A stretch of 28,494 bases of DNA from DASSKF01 sp035690725 (GTDB taxonomy: Bacteria; Actinomycetota; Actinomycetes; Actinomycetales; Dermatophilaceae): NCBI GenBank assembly GCA_035690725.1, contig DASSKF010000260.1:1-28494 (forward strand). The letters are read 5' to 3'. Every line of letters begins with the position of its first letter. Within the stretch, counting starts at the first letter, position 1. The notes under the pieces are model-generated. The model was not told where the DNA came from and ran no database searches. It saw nothing but the letters and a program-made list of their open reading frames with translations. Below are positions 9,801-15,638 of this stretch, one piece after another. The translations under genes were made by a program, and so were the position numbers.

Positions 9801-9979
9801 GGGGCGAGGCCGCGCTCGCGGACCCGGTCCACCACCGTCTCGACGGCGACCGTCGACTTGCCGGTGCCCGGCCCCCCGAGCACCCGCAGCAGCCGGCCCC
9901 GCCGGCTGACGACGGCACGCTGCTGCTCGTCCAGCTCCGGCACGTCGGCGGCCGGCTCGGGCGCTCGCAGGGTCAACAC
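6833..9979 (-). CDS. adnA: AdnA subunit of the AdnAB helicase-nuclease, with Fe-S nuclease module
   Basis: This 1048-residue protein is the partner of AdnB, close in size to M. smegmatis AdnA. The motor domain has GGPGTGKS (Lys41), VVVDDAQE (Asp246-Asp247, where UvrD has DExQ), GDPDVTVQGFRGA, HRSHR, LTPQAAAGLEWD and MAVTRARR. The DD variant at motif II may mean a weaker ATPase; in mycobacteria the AdnA motor is reported as dispensable for unwinding. The nuclease module has RVVDLKTG (Asp932, Lys934) and four cysteines placed as Cys810 and Cys1030-x2-Cys1033-x5-Cys1039, the AddB-like iron-sulfur staple. The start is GTG at 9979; no strong ribosome site is seen. The alkyltransferase-like gene ends 34 nt upstream on the same strand, so an operon with moeZ is likely. 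Confidence 0.93.
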   Translation of the reverse strand: MLTLRAPEPAADVPELDEQQRAVVSRRGRLLRVLGGPGTGKSTVAVETVVDRVRERGLAPDQCLVLAPSRQSAGRLRDRVTARLSGTSTEPLARSHQAFAFGLLRQDAALRGDPAPRLLSGPEQDVILRELLAGHASGEGRDPGWPEPVRPALATRGFREELRDLLMRAVERGVEPGQLAELGLEHGRPEWVAAAEVLREYDEVTALARPSAYDPAAITSAAADLLEEDADALDRVRSSLRLVVVDDAQELTAAAARLLDVVTADGTELVLLGDPDVTVQGFRGADPRLFLQCGRPELPGAATLALHRSHRLAPPLVAAASRVSRRIGAVGGVDHRRLEPEPVEDGSLQVRLLRAAAQEATLIGSELRREHLLRGLPWSRMAVIVRGQGRTGSLRRTLAAAGVPVSVPTTQVPLRDEVAVRPLLTLLEVVLAVATGHPDPLSADVAVDVLQSPIGQADAVAIRRLRRALRREELRDGGGRSSDALLVEALLDPSSLTLLGPEAFPARRVAAVLAAGVEAARTAGATAEGVLWPMWQATGLAETWRQTALAGGVAGQRADRDLDAVLGLFDAAAKYVDRLPQMGPQGFLEHVRSQDVAEDTLLTRAPEDAVSLLTPQAAAGLEWDVVVVAGVQEGVWPDLRLRGSLLGSERLVDVLTGRGGSLRAAQAAVRYDETRQFLMAVTRARRRVLVTAVRSDDEQPSPYLDVVDPPEPAHGDELAAELRPFADPARVLTLPSLVGELRREVLDPGADSGGSSGAARQLAHLAAAGVPGADPDDWWSLVTVSDDRPLRPAGAPVTVSPSQIESFGECGLRWLLSSCGGQGPRVGAASIGTLVHDIVAELGDLDAESLRTAVDERWSRLGLPPGWLSDKDRERAHRMVDRFAAYLGSAEAAGWRRVGAEIDLRLEVDRAVLRGRVDRLEQREDGALRVVDLKTGSSKPTAAELEHHPQLGAYQLAVEEGAFREAADGADVSGGAALLQLGSAATQRTRLQSQEPLAGQDDPDWVRELVVSTAEGMAASAVVARQGNACRTCPVRTSCPLQPEGDRL

Positions 9980-10013
9980 GCGGGTGAGTCCATCACGAGC
10001 GGGTGACAGGCCG

Positions 10014-10349
10014 TCATACCGGCCGTGCGGTCGGGTCGGGCGGTCGGGCGCGCGCCAGGTCCACCCGCTCGCCGCGCAGGGGCGTGCCCTCCCGGCGGTA
10101 CTGGGCGAGGGCCTCGCGCTCGTGCCCCGGCGGCGGCCGGCCGTCCGCGCGGATCACCCGCCACCAGCAGGTCAGCGAGCCGTAGTGCGCCATCACCTTC
10201 CCCACCTGGCGGGGACCTCCCCGGCCGACGAGCCGGGCGACGTCGCCGTAGGCGAGCGCGCAGCCCTCGGGAATCGCATCGACCACGTCGAGCACCAGCT
10301 CCACGTGCTCCGGCAGCGGCGGAAGCTCGGCCGGGTCGCCGTCCCCCAC
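10014..10349 (-). CDS. Alkyltransferase-like (ATL) DNA base-flipping protein, MGMT fold
   Basis: This 111-residue protein matches the C-terminal DNA-binding fold of O6-alkylguanine alkyltransferase: IPEGCALAYGDVARLVGRGGPRQVG is followed by HYGSLTCWWRVIRADG. At the active site, MGMT has PCHR with a methyl-accepting Cys, and ATL proteins have Trp there. Here the aligned residues are C-W-W-R, so the acceptor is Trp and the preceding Pro has become Cys. It should bind alkylated guanine and hand the lesion to nucleotide excision repair rather than repair it. The start is GTG at 10349, only 7 nt after the moeZ stop, without a clear ribosome site. Its position beside adnAB parallels Rv3204 of M. tuberculosis. 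Confidence 0.87.
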   Translation of the reverse strand: MGDGDPAELPPLPEHVELVLDVVDAIPEGCALAYGDVARLVGRGGPRQVGKVMAHYGSLTCWWRVIRADGRPPPGHEREALAQYRREGTPLRGERVDLARARPPDPTARPV

Positions 10350-10356
10350 GGCCGCG

Positions 10357-11559
10357 TCAGTAGGTCGGGAGCTCGGGGTGGACCCGGGCCACCCAGGCGA
10401 GCACGCCGCCCTCGAGGTTGCGGACGTCGTGGCGGCCGGCGTCCAGCAGGATCCGCGTCGCCTCGGCCGAGCGGGCCCCGGACTTGCAGTAGAGGACGAG
10501 CGGCCCGCTGGGCAGGGCGGCGAGGGCGGCCCCCGAGCGGAAGTCCTCCATCGGTATGCCGGTCGCGCCCGGGATCGAGACGATCGCCCGCTCCCCCGGC
10601 CCCCGCACGTCGACCAGGGTCACCGCCGTGCCCGGCCCGCCGGTGCGGTCGAGCAGGTCGGCGAGCTGGTGGACGTCGAGGGACGGCACCGGCTCGGCGC
10701 CGGCGGCCGCCGGAACGGCGCAGAACGCGTTCTCCTCCCGCAGCTCGGTGATGGTCGGCTGCTCCCCGCAGACGGGGCAGGCGGGATCGGGCTGGACCCG
10801 GAGGGTGTCCCAGGTCTGCCGGAGCGCGTCGTGCACGAGCAACCGCCCGACGAGCGGCTCGCCGATGCCGAGGACGAGCTTGAGCGCCTCGGTCGCCTGC
10901 ACCGACCCGATGGCGGCCGGCAGGACGCCGAGCACGCCGCCCTCGGCACAGGACGGCACCATCCCCGGGGGCGGCGGCTCGGGGAAGACGCAGCGGTAGC
11001 ACGGGCCGTGCCCCGCCCACCAGACGCTGACCTGGCCGTCGAAGCGGTAGATGGAGCCCCACACGTGCGGCTTGCCGAGCAGGACGCAGGCGTCGTTGAC
11101 CAGGTAGCGGGTCGGAAAGTTGTCCGTGCCGTCGAGGACGAGGTCGTAGCCGCCGATGAGGTCCAGCGCGTTGTCCGCGGCGAGCCGCAGGTCGTGCCGG
11201 ACCACGGTCACGTGCGGGTTCACCTCGGCGACCCGCTCCTGCGCCGACAGGGTCTTCGGCCGGCCGAGGTCCCCGTCGCCGTGGATGACCTGCCGCTGCA
11301 GGTTGGACAGCTCGACGTCGTCGTCGTCGACGACACCGATGGTCCCGACCCCGGCGGCGGCGAGGTAGAGCAGGGCCGGCGAGCCGAGGCCGCCGGCACC
11401 GACGACGAGCACCCTCGCCCGGCGCAGCCGCAGCTGCCCCTCCAGCCCGACCTCGGGCAGCAGCAGGTGCCGGGCGTAGCGCTCGACCTCCGGGCGGGGC
11501 AACGGATCGGCGGGCGCCGGGCCGGCCGGCGCGGGCCCGCGCCGGGCACGTGGAGCCAT
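10357..11559 (-). CDS. moeZ: MoeZ-type adenylyltransferase/sulfurtransferase (MoeB + rhodanese)
   Basis: This 400-residue fusion activates ubiquitin-like sulfur carriers (MoaD, ThiS, CysO) by adenylation and transfers sulfur to them for molybdopterin, thiamine or cysteine synthesis. The ThiF/MoeB domain has GAGGLGS (residues 54-60), DDDDVELSNLQRQ, a zinc site Cys187-x2-Cys190 with Cys261-x2-Cys264, and the family Cys204 in SCAEGG. The rhodanese domain (about 290-400) has the active loop CKSGARS with Cys358. The ATG at 11559 is preceded by TAGACT at 6 nt, a leaderless start. It is the first gene of the minus-strand run moeZ, ATL, adnA, adnB and is divergent from the TetR gene. The M. tuberculosis neighbour moeB1 (Rv3206c) sits in the same context. 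Confidence 0.93.
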   Translation of the reverse strand: MAPRARRGPAPAGPAPADPLPRPEVERYARHLLLPEVGLEGQLRLRRARVLVVGAGGLGSPALLYLAAAGVGTIGVVDDDDVELSNLQRQVIHGDGDLGRPKTLSAQERVAEVNPHVTVVRHDLRLAADNALDLIGGYDLVLDGTDNFPTRYLVNDACVLLGKPHVWGSIYRFDGQVSVWWAGHGPCYRCVFPEPPPPGMVPSCAEGGVLGVLPAAIGSVQATEALKLVLGIGEPLVGRLLVHDALRQTWDTLRVQPDPACPVCGEQPTITELREENAFCAVPAAAGAEPVPSLDVHQLADLLDRTGGPGTAVTLVDVRGPGERAIVSIPGATGIPMEDFRSGAALAALPSGPLVLYCKSGARSAEATRILLDAGRHDVRNLEGGVLAWVARVHPELPTY

Positions 11560-11565
11560 GTCGCC

Positions 11566-11571
11566 AGTCTA
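11566..11571 (-). promoter_or_regulatory. -10 box of leaderless moeZ promoter
   Basis: TAGACT on the minus strand lies 6 nt before the moeZ ATG at 11559. The next plus-strand box begins only 8 bp away, so the two promoters are divergent and almost touching; the TetR product could in principle control both. Confidence 0.6.
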
Positions 11572-11579
11572 GCCGCGCG

Positions 11580-11585
11580 TAGGAT
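11580..11585 (+). promoter_or_regulatory. -10 box of leaderless TetR gene promoter
   Basis: TAGGAT, then 6 nt, then GTG at 11592. The same hexamer and geometry recur before the lipoprotein gene at 16338. Confidence 0.6.
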
Positions 11586-11591
11586 GCCGGG

Positions 11592-12290
11592 GTGCCTCCC
11601 AGCCACGACGCCCCCCGCGCGGGTGCCCCCGGGACCACCACCCGTCCCGGCCGGGGCGACCTCCCGGTCGGCTCCGGTGGCCGCGGCACCAGCCGGCTGC
11701 CCCGGTCCGCGCGCCGGCTGCAGCTCCTGCGGGCGGCCCAGGAGGTCTTCGTCGGCTCCGGCTACCACGCGGCGGCCATGGACGAGATCGCCGAGCGCGC
11801 CGGGGTGTCCAAACCGGTGCTCTACCAGCACTTCCCGGGCAAGCTCGACCTCTACCTCGCGATCCTGGACCGGCACGCCACCGGCCTGGTCGAGGCGGTG
11901 CGCGGCGCGATCGCCTCGACCAACGACAACAAGCAGCGCGTGACAGCCGCCATCGGCGCCTACTTCGAGTTCGTCGCCCGGGAGGGCGAGCCGTTCCGGC
12001 TCGTCTTCGAGTCGGACCTCACCAACGAGCCGGCCGTGCGGGAGCGCGTCGAGCGGGTGTCGGCGGAGACCGTGTCGGCGATCGCCGAGGTCATCCGCGA
12101 GGACACCGACCTGCCGGAGGTCGAGGCGGAGATGCTCGGGGTCGCCCTGTCCGGCATGGCCCAGGTGTGCGCCCGGTTCTGGCTCGCCACCGACGACGTC
12201 AATGCCGCCCTCTCCCGCGAGGACGCGACCCGGCTCATCGGCCAGCTCGCCTGGCGCGGCCTCGGCGGCTTCCCCAAGATCGAGTCCTGA
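11592..12290 (+). CDS. TetR/AcrR family transcriptional regulator
   Basis: This 232-residue regulator starts with a disordered, Arg/Pro/Gly-rich stretch of about 35 residues. A TetR_N helix-turn-helix follows (AAQEVFVGSGYHAAAMDEI then AERAGVSKPVLYQHFPGK, about residues 48-82). The C-terminal ligand and dimer domain contains a YFEFVAREGEPFRLVFESD segment typical of the actinobacterial orthologues. GTG at 11592 follows TAGGAT by 6 nt, so translation is probably leaderless. It is divergent from moeZ, with 32 bp between the start codons, and upstream of DUF3107 as in M. tuberculosis (Rv3208/Rv3208A). The effector and targets are unknown; autoregulation is plausible but not shown. Confidence 0.9.
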   Translation: MPPSHDAPRAGAPGTTTRPGRGDLPVGSGGRGTSRLPRSARRLQLLRAAQEVFVGSGYHAAAMDEIAERAGVSKPVLYQHFPGKLDLYLAILDRHATGLVEAVRGAIASTNDNKQRVTAAIGAYFEFVAREGEPFRLVFESDLTNEPAVRERVERVSAETVSAIAEVIREDTDLPEVEAEMLGVALSGMAQVCARFWLATDDVNAALSREDATRLIGQLAWRGLGGFPKIES

Positions 12291-12357
12291 GCACCCCGGC
12301 CGGCTCCGGACGGCCCGCCCGCCCGTGCCGGGGGAAGCCCGGGCCGCGCCGCACGGT

Positions 12358-12363
12358 TAGCCT
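12358..12363 (+). promoter_or_regulatory. Candidate -10 box upstream of the DUF3107 gene
   Basis: TAGCCT in a GC-rich gap, with transcription expected to begin near 12370, immediately before the inverted repeat. The leader would be about 65 nt. No convincing -35 element is visible. Confidence 0.4.
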
Positions 12364-12372
12364 TCGGTGGAG

Positions 12373-12396
12373 GGTATGGCGCGCACACGCCATACC
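12373..12396. promoter_or_regulatory. Perfect 9-bp inverted repeat in the DUF3107 leader (operator or hairpin)
   Basis: The arms GGTATGGCG and CGCCATACC are perfectly complementary and separated by CGCACA, giving a 24-bp dyad. It begins about 10 bp after the candidate -10 box and ends 38 nt before the DUF3107 start. It could be an operator for the upstream TetR regulator, since size and symmetry fit, or an RNA hairpin in the leader. Confidence 0.6.
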
Positions 12397-12434
12397 GAGT
12401 GCGTGTCACCCAACAGCCCACGGAGGAGGACCAA

Positions 12435-12659
12435 GTGGAGGTCAGGATCGGCGTGCGGGACATCGCCCGCGAGATCGCGTTCGAGTCCGACGAGAGCGCC
12501 GAGGCGGTCGCCGAGCAGGTCAACAAGGCCGTGGAGGCCGGCTCGGGGGTGCTCGCCCTCACCGACGACAAGGGGCGCCGGGTGATGGTTCCCGTCGCGG
12601 GGCTGGGGTATGTGGACATCGGTGCCACGGAGCGAGGTCAGGTCGGTTTCGGCCGCTGA
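12435..12659 (+). CDS. DUF3107 family protein (Rv3208A/TB9.4-like)
   Basis: This 74-residue protein of unknown function belongs to the actinobacterial DUF3107 family. The typical opening VEVRIGVRDIAREI is seen, with EVAEQVNKAVEAG-like and GRRVMVPVAGLGYVDIG segments. The start is GTG at 12435, since GGAGGAGG lies just upstream (12422-12429) and the family's proteins begin with (M/V)EV. A longer in-frame reading from 12399 would place the ribosome site inside the gene. It follows the TetR gene and is preceded by a perfect inverted repeat, so expression may be regulated. The predicted mix of strands and helices shows no signal peptide or membrane segment. Confidence 0.88.
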   Translation: MEVRIGVRDIAREIAFESDESAEAVAEQVNKAVEAGSGVLALTDDKGRRVMVPVAGLGYVDIGATERGQVGFGR

Positions 12660-12706
12660 CCGCTACGGTGCGCTGACACCAGCAGGTTCACGAAGGGAGC
12701 GGTTCC

Positions 12707-12982
12707 ATGGTCGGAGCCATCATCGGCGCCATCATCATCGGGATCATCATCGGGATCCTGGCCCGGCTGCTCATGCCCGGACGGCAGAACATCTCCGTCC
12801 TCATGACGGTGGTCCTGGGCATCATCGGCGGCCTGGTCGGCTCGTGGGTGTGGCACTCGGTGTTCAACAAGGGCAACACCCCCGGCATCGACTGGATCGC
12901 CCTGGTCATCGGGGTGATCGCCGCGATCATCCTGATCGGCATCTACACCTCGATCACGGGCAGGCGGCAGGACCGCATCTGA
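12707..12982 (+). CDS. GlsB/YeaQ/YmgE-family small membrane protein
   Basis: The 91-residue product belongs to the 'transglycosylase-associated' family (PF04226), small stress-linked membrane proteins. Three hydrophobic segments are seen: residues about 3-22 (Ile/Gly-rich, IIGAIIIGIIIGILARLL), 31-48 (VLMTVVLGIIGGLVGSWVW) and 63-83 (WIALVIGVIAAIILIGIY). The family's RLLMPG turn after the first helix is present. ATG at 12707 has GAAGGGAG about 8 nt upstream. It lies 47 bp after DUF3107 and ends in front of a strong bidirectional hairpin. Biochemical function is not established for the family. Confidence 0.88.
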   Translation: MVGAIIGAIIIGIIIGILARLLMPGRQNISVLMTVVLGIIGGLVGSWVWHSVFNKGNTPGIDWIALVIGVIAAIILIGIYTSITGRRQDRI

Positions 12983-12995
12983 GCCCCTGGCCGGG

Positions 12996-13025
12996 CGCCG
13001 GCCCCGGAACCTTCCGGGGCCGGCG
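12996..13025. terminator. Strong bidirectional hairpin between convergent genes
   Basis: A perfect 14-bp stem, CGCCGGCCCCGGAA pairing with TTCCGGGGCCGGCG around a 2-nt loop, starts 14 bp after the GlsB-type stop and abuts the stop of the convergent ferritin-like gene. There is no U tract, as is usual for actinobacterial terminators. Confidence 0.75.
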
Positions 13026-13730
13026 TCAGGCGTTCAGGCCGAGGCGCGCCATCCGCTCGGTGTGCGCCTCGGTGAGCCGGGTGAACATCCGGCCGAGCTC
13101 GGCGAGGTCGGCTCCGGGCCGCTCGGCCCCGCCGACGAGCAGCGCGGCGAGGGCGTCCCGTTCGACGGCCACCCGCTGCGCCTGGGAGAGCGCCTCGCCC
13201 ACCAGCCGCCGCCCCCACAGCGCGAGCCGCCCGGCGATCCGGGGATCGCTCTCGATGGCCGCACGGACGGCGTGCACCGCGAACTCCGCCTGCCCGCCGT
13301 CGGCCATCACCGTCTGCACCAGCTGCCGGGTCGAGGGGTCGACGTAGGCGGAGACCTCCCGGTAGAAGTCGGTGGCGATCCCGTCACCGACGTAGGCCTT
13401 GACGAGCCCCTCCAGCCAGGTCGAGGCATGCGTGCGCTCGTGGAAGAGGTCCACCGGACGCACGAACGGCGCCATCGCCTCGTCCGGGTCCGCGCCGAGC
13501 TCCCGGAGCCGCTCCAGCAGCAGCTCGTGGTGGTGGAACTCGGCGACCGCCAGACGGGCCAGGGCACTGCGGTCCGGCTGGGTCGGGGCCAGCTGGGCGT
13601 CGGCGGCGAGCCGGAAGAACGCGGTCAGCTCGCCGTAGGCGAGGACGCCGAGCAGGTCGATCACGGCCGGGCCGCCCGTGGCGTCGGCGCCCTCCGGAGG
13701 GCGGTCCTGGTCGGGGCTCACGTCGGGCAC
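13026..13730 (-). CDS. Ferritin-like fold protein (Rv3210c-like)
   Basis: This 234-residue, mostly helical protein resembles the ferritin-like family that includes MiaE-type hydroxylase folds (PF13794). After an acidic, Pro-rich start, the helices carry candidate metal residues: YGELTAFFRLAADA, AEFHHHELLLERL and LVQTVMADGGQAEFAVHAV. I cannot confirm a complete di-iron site by eye. GTG at 13730 is chosen because TACGGT lies 6 nt upstream (leaderless); a GTG two codons earlier is in frame but would directly abut the box. It is divergent from the DEAD-box helicase gene, the same pairing as Rv3210c/rhlE in M. tuberculosis. Function unknown. Confidence 0.8.
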   Translation of the reverse strand: MPDVSPDQDRPPEGADATGGPAVIDLLGVLAYGELTAFFRLAADAQLAPTQPDRSALARLAVAEFHHHELLLERLRELGADPDEAMAPFVRPVDLFHERTHASTWLEGLVKAYVGDGIATDFYREVSAYVDPSTRQLVQTVMADGGQAEFAVHAVRAAIESDPRIAGRLALWGRRLVGEALSQAQRVAVERDALAALLVGGAERPGADLAELGRMFTRLTEAHTERMARLGLNA

Positions 13731-13736
13731 GGGCAC

Positions 13737-13742
13737 ACCGTA
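13737..13742 (-). promoter_or_regulatory. -10 box of leaderless ferritin-like gene
   Basis: TACGGT on the minus strand is 6 nt from the GTG at 13730. Its upstream region runs into the G-rich repeat shared with the DEAD-box promoter. Confidence 0.6.
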
Positions 13743-13758
13743 ACGCGAGGGCCGCACG

Positions 13759-13783
13759 GAGCAGGGTGGGGAGCAGGGTGGGG
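13759..13783 (+). repeat. Tandem 12-bp G-rich repeat with a G-quadruplex pattern
   Basis: GAGCAGGGTGGG occurs twice in tandem (13759-13770 and 13771-13782) and is followed by GAGCAC, a partial third copy. The G runs at 13764-13766, 13768-13771, 13776-13778 and 13780-13783 fit the G3+N1-7 four-tract quadruplex pattern. It lies between the two divergent -10 boxes, where both -35 regions should be. Confidence 0.8.
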
Positions 13784-13790
13784 AGCACGG

Positions 13791-13796
13791 TAGACT
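13791..13796 (+). promoter_or_regulatory. -10 box of the DEAD-box helicase promoter
   Basis: TAGACT, identical to the moeZ -10 box. Transcription would start near 13803, leaving a leader of about 200 nt before the GTG at 14003. A GTG at 13801 opens a different frame and is not thought to be used. Confidence 0.55.
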
Positions 13797-13802
13797 GTGG
13801 GT

Positions 13803-14002
13803 GACCACCGGTGCCCGGTCGGCCCTGAGACCGTGTCGCTCGTCGGAGAGCGGCACCACACTGAAGCACTCCGATCGGCTCCGCCCCACCGCGGGTGTGG
13901 CCCGCGTCCGCACCGTCGCAGCCGGCTCGACACCCGTCGGCCGAGCACGGCGACGTGCCGGCACGCGCGCGGCCCCCGCCGATCGGAAGAGAACCCACCA
14001 CT
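13803..14002 (+). promoter_or_regulatory. Long structured 5' leader of the DEAD-box helicase mRNA
   Basis: About 200 nt without a convincing reading frame. A 9-bp hairpin (GTGTCGCTC, 13833-13841, with GAGCGGCAC, 13848-13856, one G-U pair) is followed by CCGATCGG at 13871-13878 and again at 13979-13986. The 8-mer is self-complementary, so the two copies can pair; the second runs directly into the GGAAGAG ribosome site. This suggests a leader that can mask translation initiation. The segment between is rich in further GC stems. Confidence 0.5.
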
Positions 14003-15496
14003 GTGAACGCACCCCAGATCGTGACGGACGAGACCACCTTCGCCGACTTCGGCGTCCGCCAGGAGATCGTCGACGCCCTCGGCACGGCCGGCATCGTCCA
14101 TCCCTTCCCCATCCAGGCCATGACCCTGCCGGTCGCCCTCGGCGGGCACGACATCATCGGCCAGGCGAAGACCGGGACCGGCAAGACCCTCGGCTTCGGC
14201 GTGCCGATCCTCGAGCACGTCCTCACCCCCGACGACGACGGCTTCGCCGAGCTGCCCGCCCCCGGGCGGCCCCAGGCCCTCGCCGTCACCCCGACCCGCG
14301 AGCTCGCCGTGCAGGTCGCCGGCGACATCGAGCGGGCCGGCAGCATCCGGGGGGCCCGGGTGCTCACCGTCTACGGCGGCCGGGCCTACGAACCGCAGGT
14401 CGAGGCGCTGCAGCGCGGTGTGGAGATCGTCGTCGGCACGCCCGGCCGCCTCATCGACCTGGCCCAGCAGGGCCACCTCGACCTCTCGCGCGCCCGCACC
14501 GTCGTGCTCGACGAGGCCGACGAGATGCTCGACCTCGGCTTCCTGCCCGACGTGGAGCGCATCCTGGCGATGACTCCGGCCGGCCGGCAGACCATGCTCT
14601 TCTCCGCCACGATGCCGGGCGCCGTCGTGGCGCTGGCCCGGCGCTACATGACGCAGCCGACCCACATCCGGGCGATGGGCGACGAGGGCGCGGACAAGCA
14701 CACCGTGCAGGCGGTCCAGCAGTTCGTCTACCGCGCGCACGCCATGGACAAGGTGGAGATGCTCGCCCGTATCCTGCAGGCGCGCGAGCGCGGCCTCACG
14801 ATCGTGTTCACCCGCACCAAGCGCACGGCCGCCAAGGTCTCGGACGACCTGGCCTCGCGCGGTTTCGCCGCGGCGGCGATCCACGGCGACCTCGGCCAGG
14901 GCGCCCGCGAGCAGGCGCTGCGCGCCTTCCGGCACGGTAAGGTGGACGTGCTCGTCGCCACCGACGTGGCCGCCCGCGGCATCGACGTCGAGGACGTCAC
15001 GCACGTCGTGAACTACCAGTGTCCCGAGGACGCCAAGACCTACCTGCACCGCATCGGCCGCACCGCCCGGGCGGGCAAGACCGGCACCGCGGTCACGTTC
15101 GTCGACTGGGACGACATCCCCCGCTGGACGCTCATCAACAAGTCCCTCGACCTCGGCATCCCCGAGCCGGAGGAGACCTACTCGACCTCCGACCACCTGT
15201 TCGCCGACCTCGACATCCCGGCCGGCCTGACCGGCACGCTGCCCAGGTCCGCGCGGACCCGCGCCGGCCTGGACGCCGAGGAGGTCGAGGACCTCGGCGA
15301 GACCGGCGGCCACGGCGGCGCCCGCCGCTCGGGCGGATCGGGCCGCGCCCCTCGTCGTGGCCCGGGGCAGCGCGGGCCACGGTCCGGCTCGTCCCAGGGC
15401 GCGGAGAGCGGCAGCGACGCCCCTCGCCGCAACCGCACCCGCAACCGCCGCCGGACCCGGGGCGGCAAGCCCGCAGGCCGCAGCAGCAACGCCTGA
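14003..15496 (+). CDS. DEAD-box ATP-dependent RNA helicase (RhlE/DeaD type)
   Basis: This 497-residue RNA helicase probably acts in ribosome assembly or mRNA turnover. The Q motif (FADFGV then HPFPIQAMTLP), Walker A AKTGTGKT (Lys61), PTREL, TPGRL, DEAD (170-173) and SAT (201-203) form domain 1. VFTRTKR, ATDVAARGID and HRIGRTARAGKTG form domain 2. The C-terminal 90 residues are Arg/Gly/Ser-rich and basic, a common RNA-binding tail. The start is GTG at 14003, with GGAAGAG about 10 nt upstream; the more distal in-frame starts lie in the leader. The M. tuberculosis gene in this position is rhlE (Rv3211). The long leader suggests regulated, perhaps temperature-dependent, translation. Confidence 0.92.
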   Translation: MNAPQIVTDETTFADFGVRQEIVDALGTAGIVHPFPIQAMTLPVALGGHDIIGQAKTGTGKTLGFGVPILEHVLTPDDDGFAELPAPGRPQALAVTPTRELAVQVAGDIERAGSIRGARVLTVYGGRAYEPQVEALQRGVEIVVGTPGRLIDLAQQGHLDLSRARTVVLDEADEMLDLGFLPDVERILAMTPAGRQTMLFSATMPGAVVALARRYMTQPTHIRAMGDEGADKHTVQAVQQFVYRAHAMDKVEMLARILQARERGLTIVFTRTKRTAAKVSDDLASRGFAAAAIHGDLGQGAREQALRAFRHGKVDVLVATDVAARGIDVEDVTHVVNYQCPEDAKTYLHRIGRTARAGKTGTAVTFVDWDDIPRWTLINKSLDLGIPEPEETYSTSDHLFADLDIPAGLTGTLPRSARTRAGLDAEEVEDLGETGGHGGARRSGGSGRAPRRGPGQRGPRSGSSQGAESGSDAPRRNRTRNRRRTRGGKPAGRSSNA

Positions 15497-15638
15497 GCGG
15501 CCCCGCGGCGCAGGCGGACTCCCGCCACCCGGCGTCCCGGGCCGTTCAGGCGAACGCCGGACACCGGCTGGCCTGCTGTGCGACGCTCGTGCCGGCGACC
15601 GGAGGGGGGTTCTCCGGCCTGCACGAGAGGGGTCCCAC

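Noticed and set aside
6833..9979. DD instead of DE in AdnA motif II taken as evidence of a broken gene
   Set aside because: All other motor, nuclease and Fe-S residues are intact, and the AdnA motor is known to be the minor one.
9973..9997. Six-codon frame (MDSPAC) ending at the adnA start
   Set aside because: No ribosome site and too short to judge; stop-start overlap is expected by chance in GC-rich sequence.
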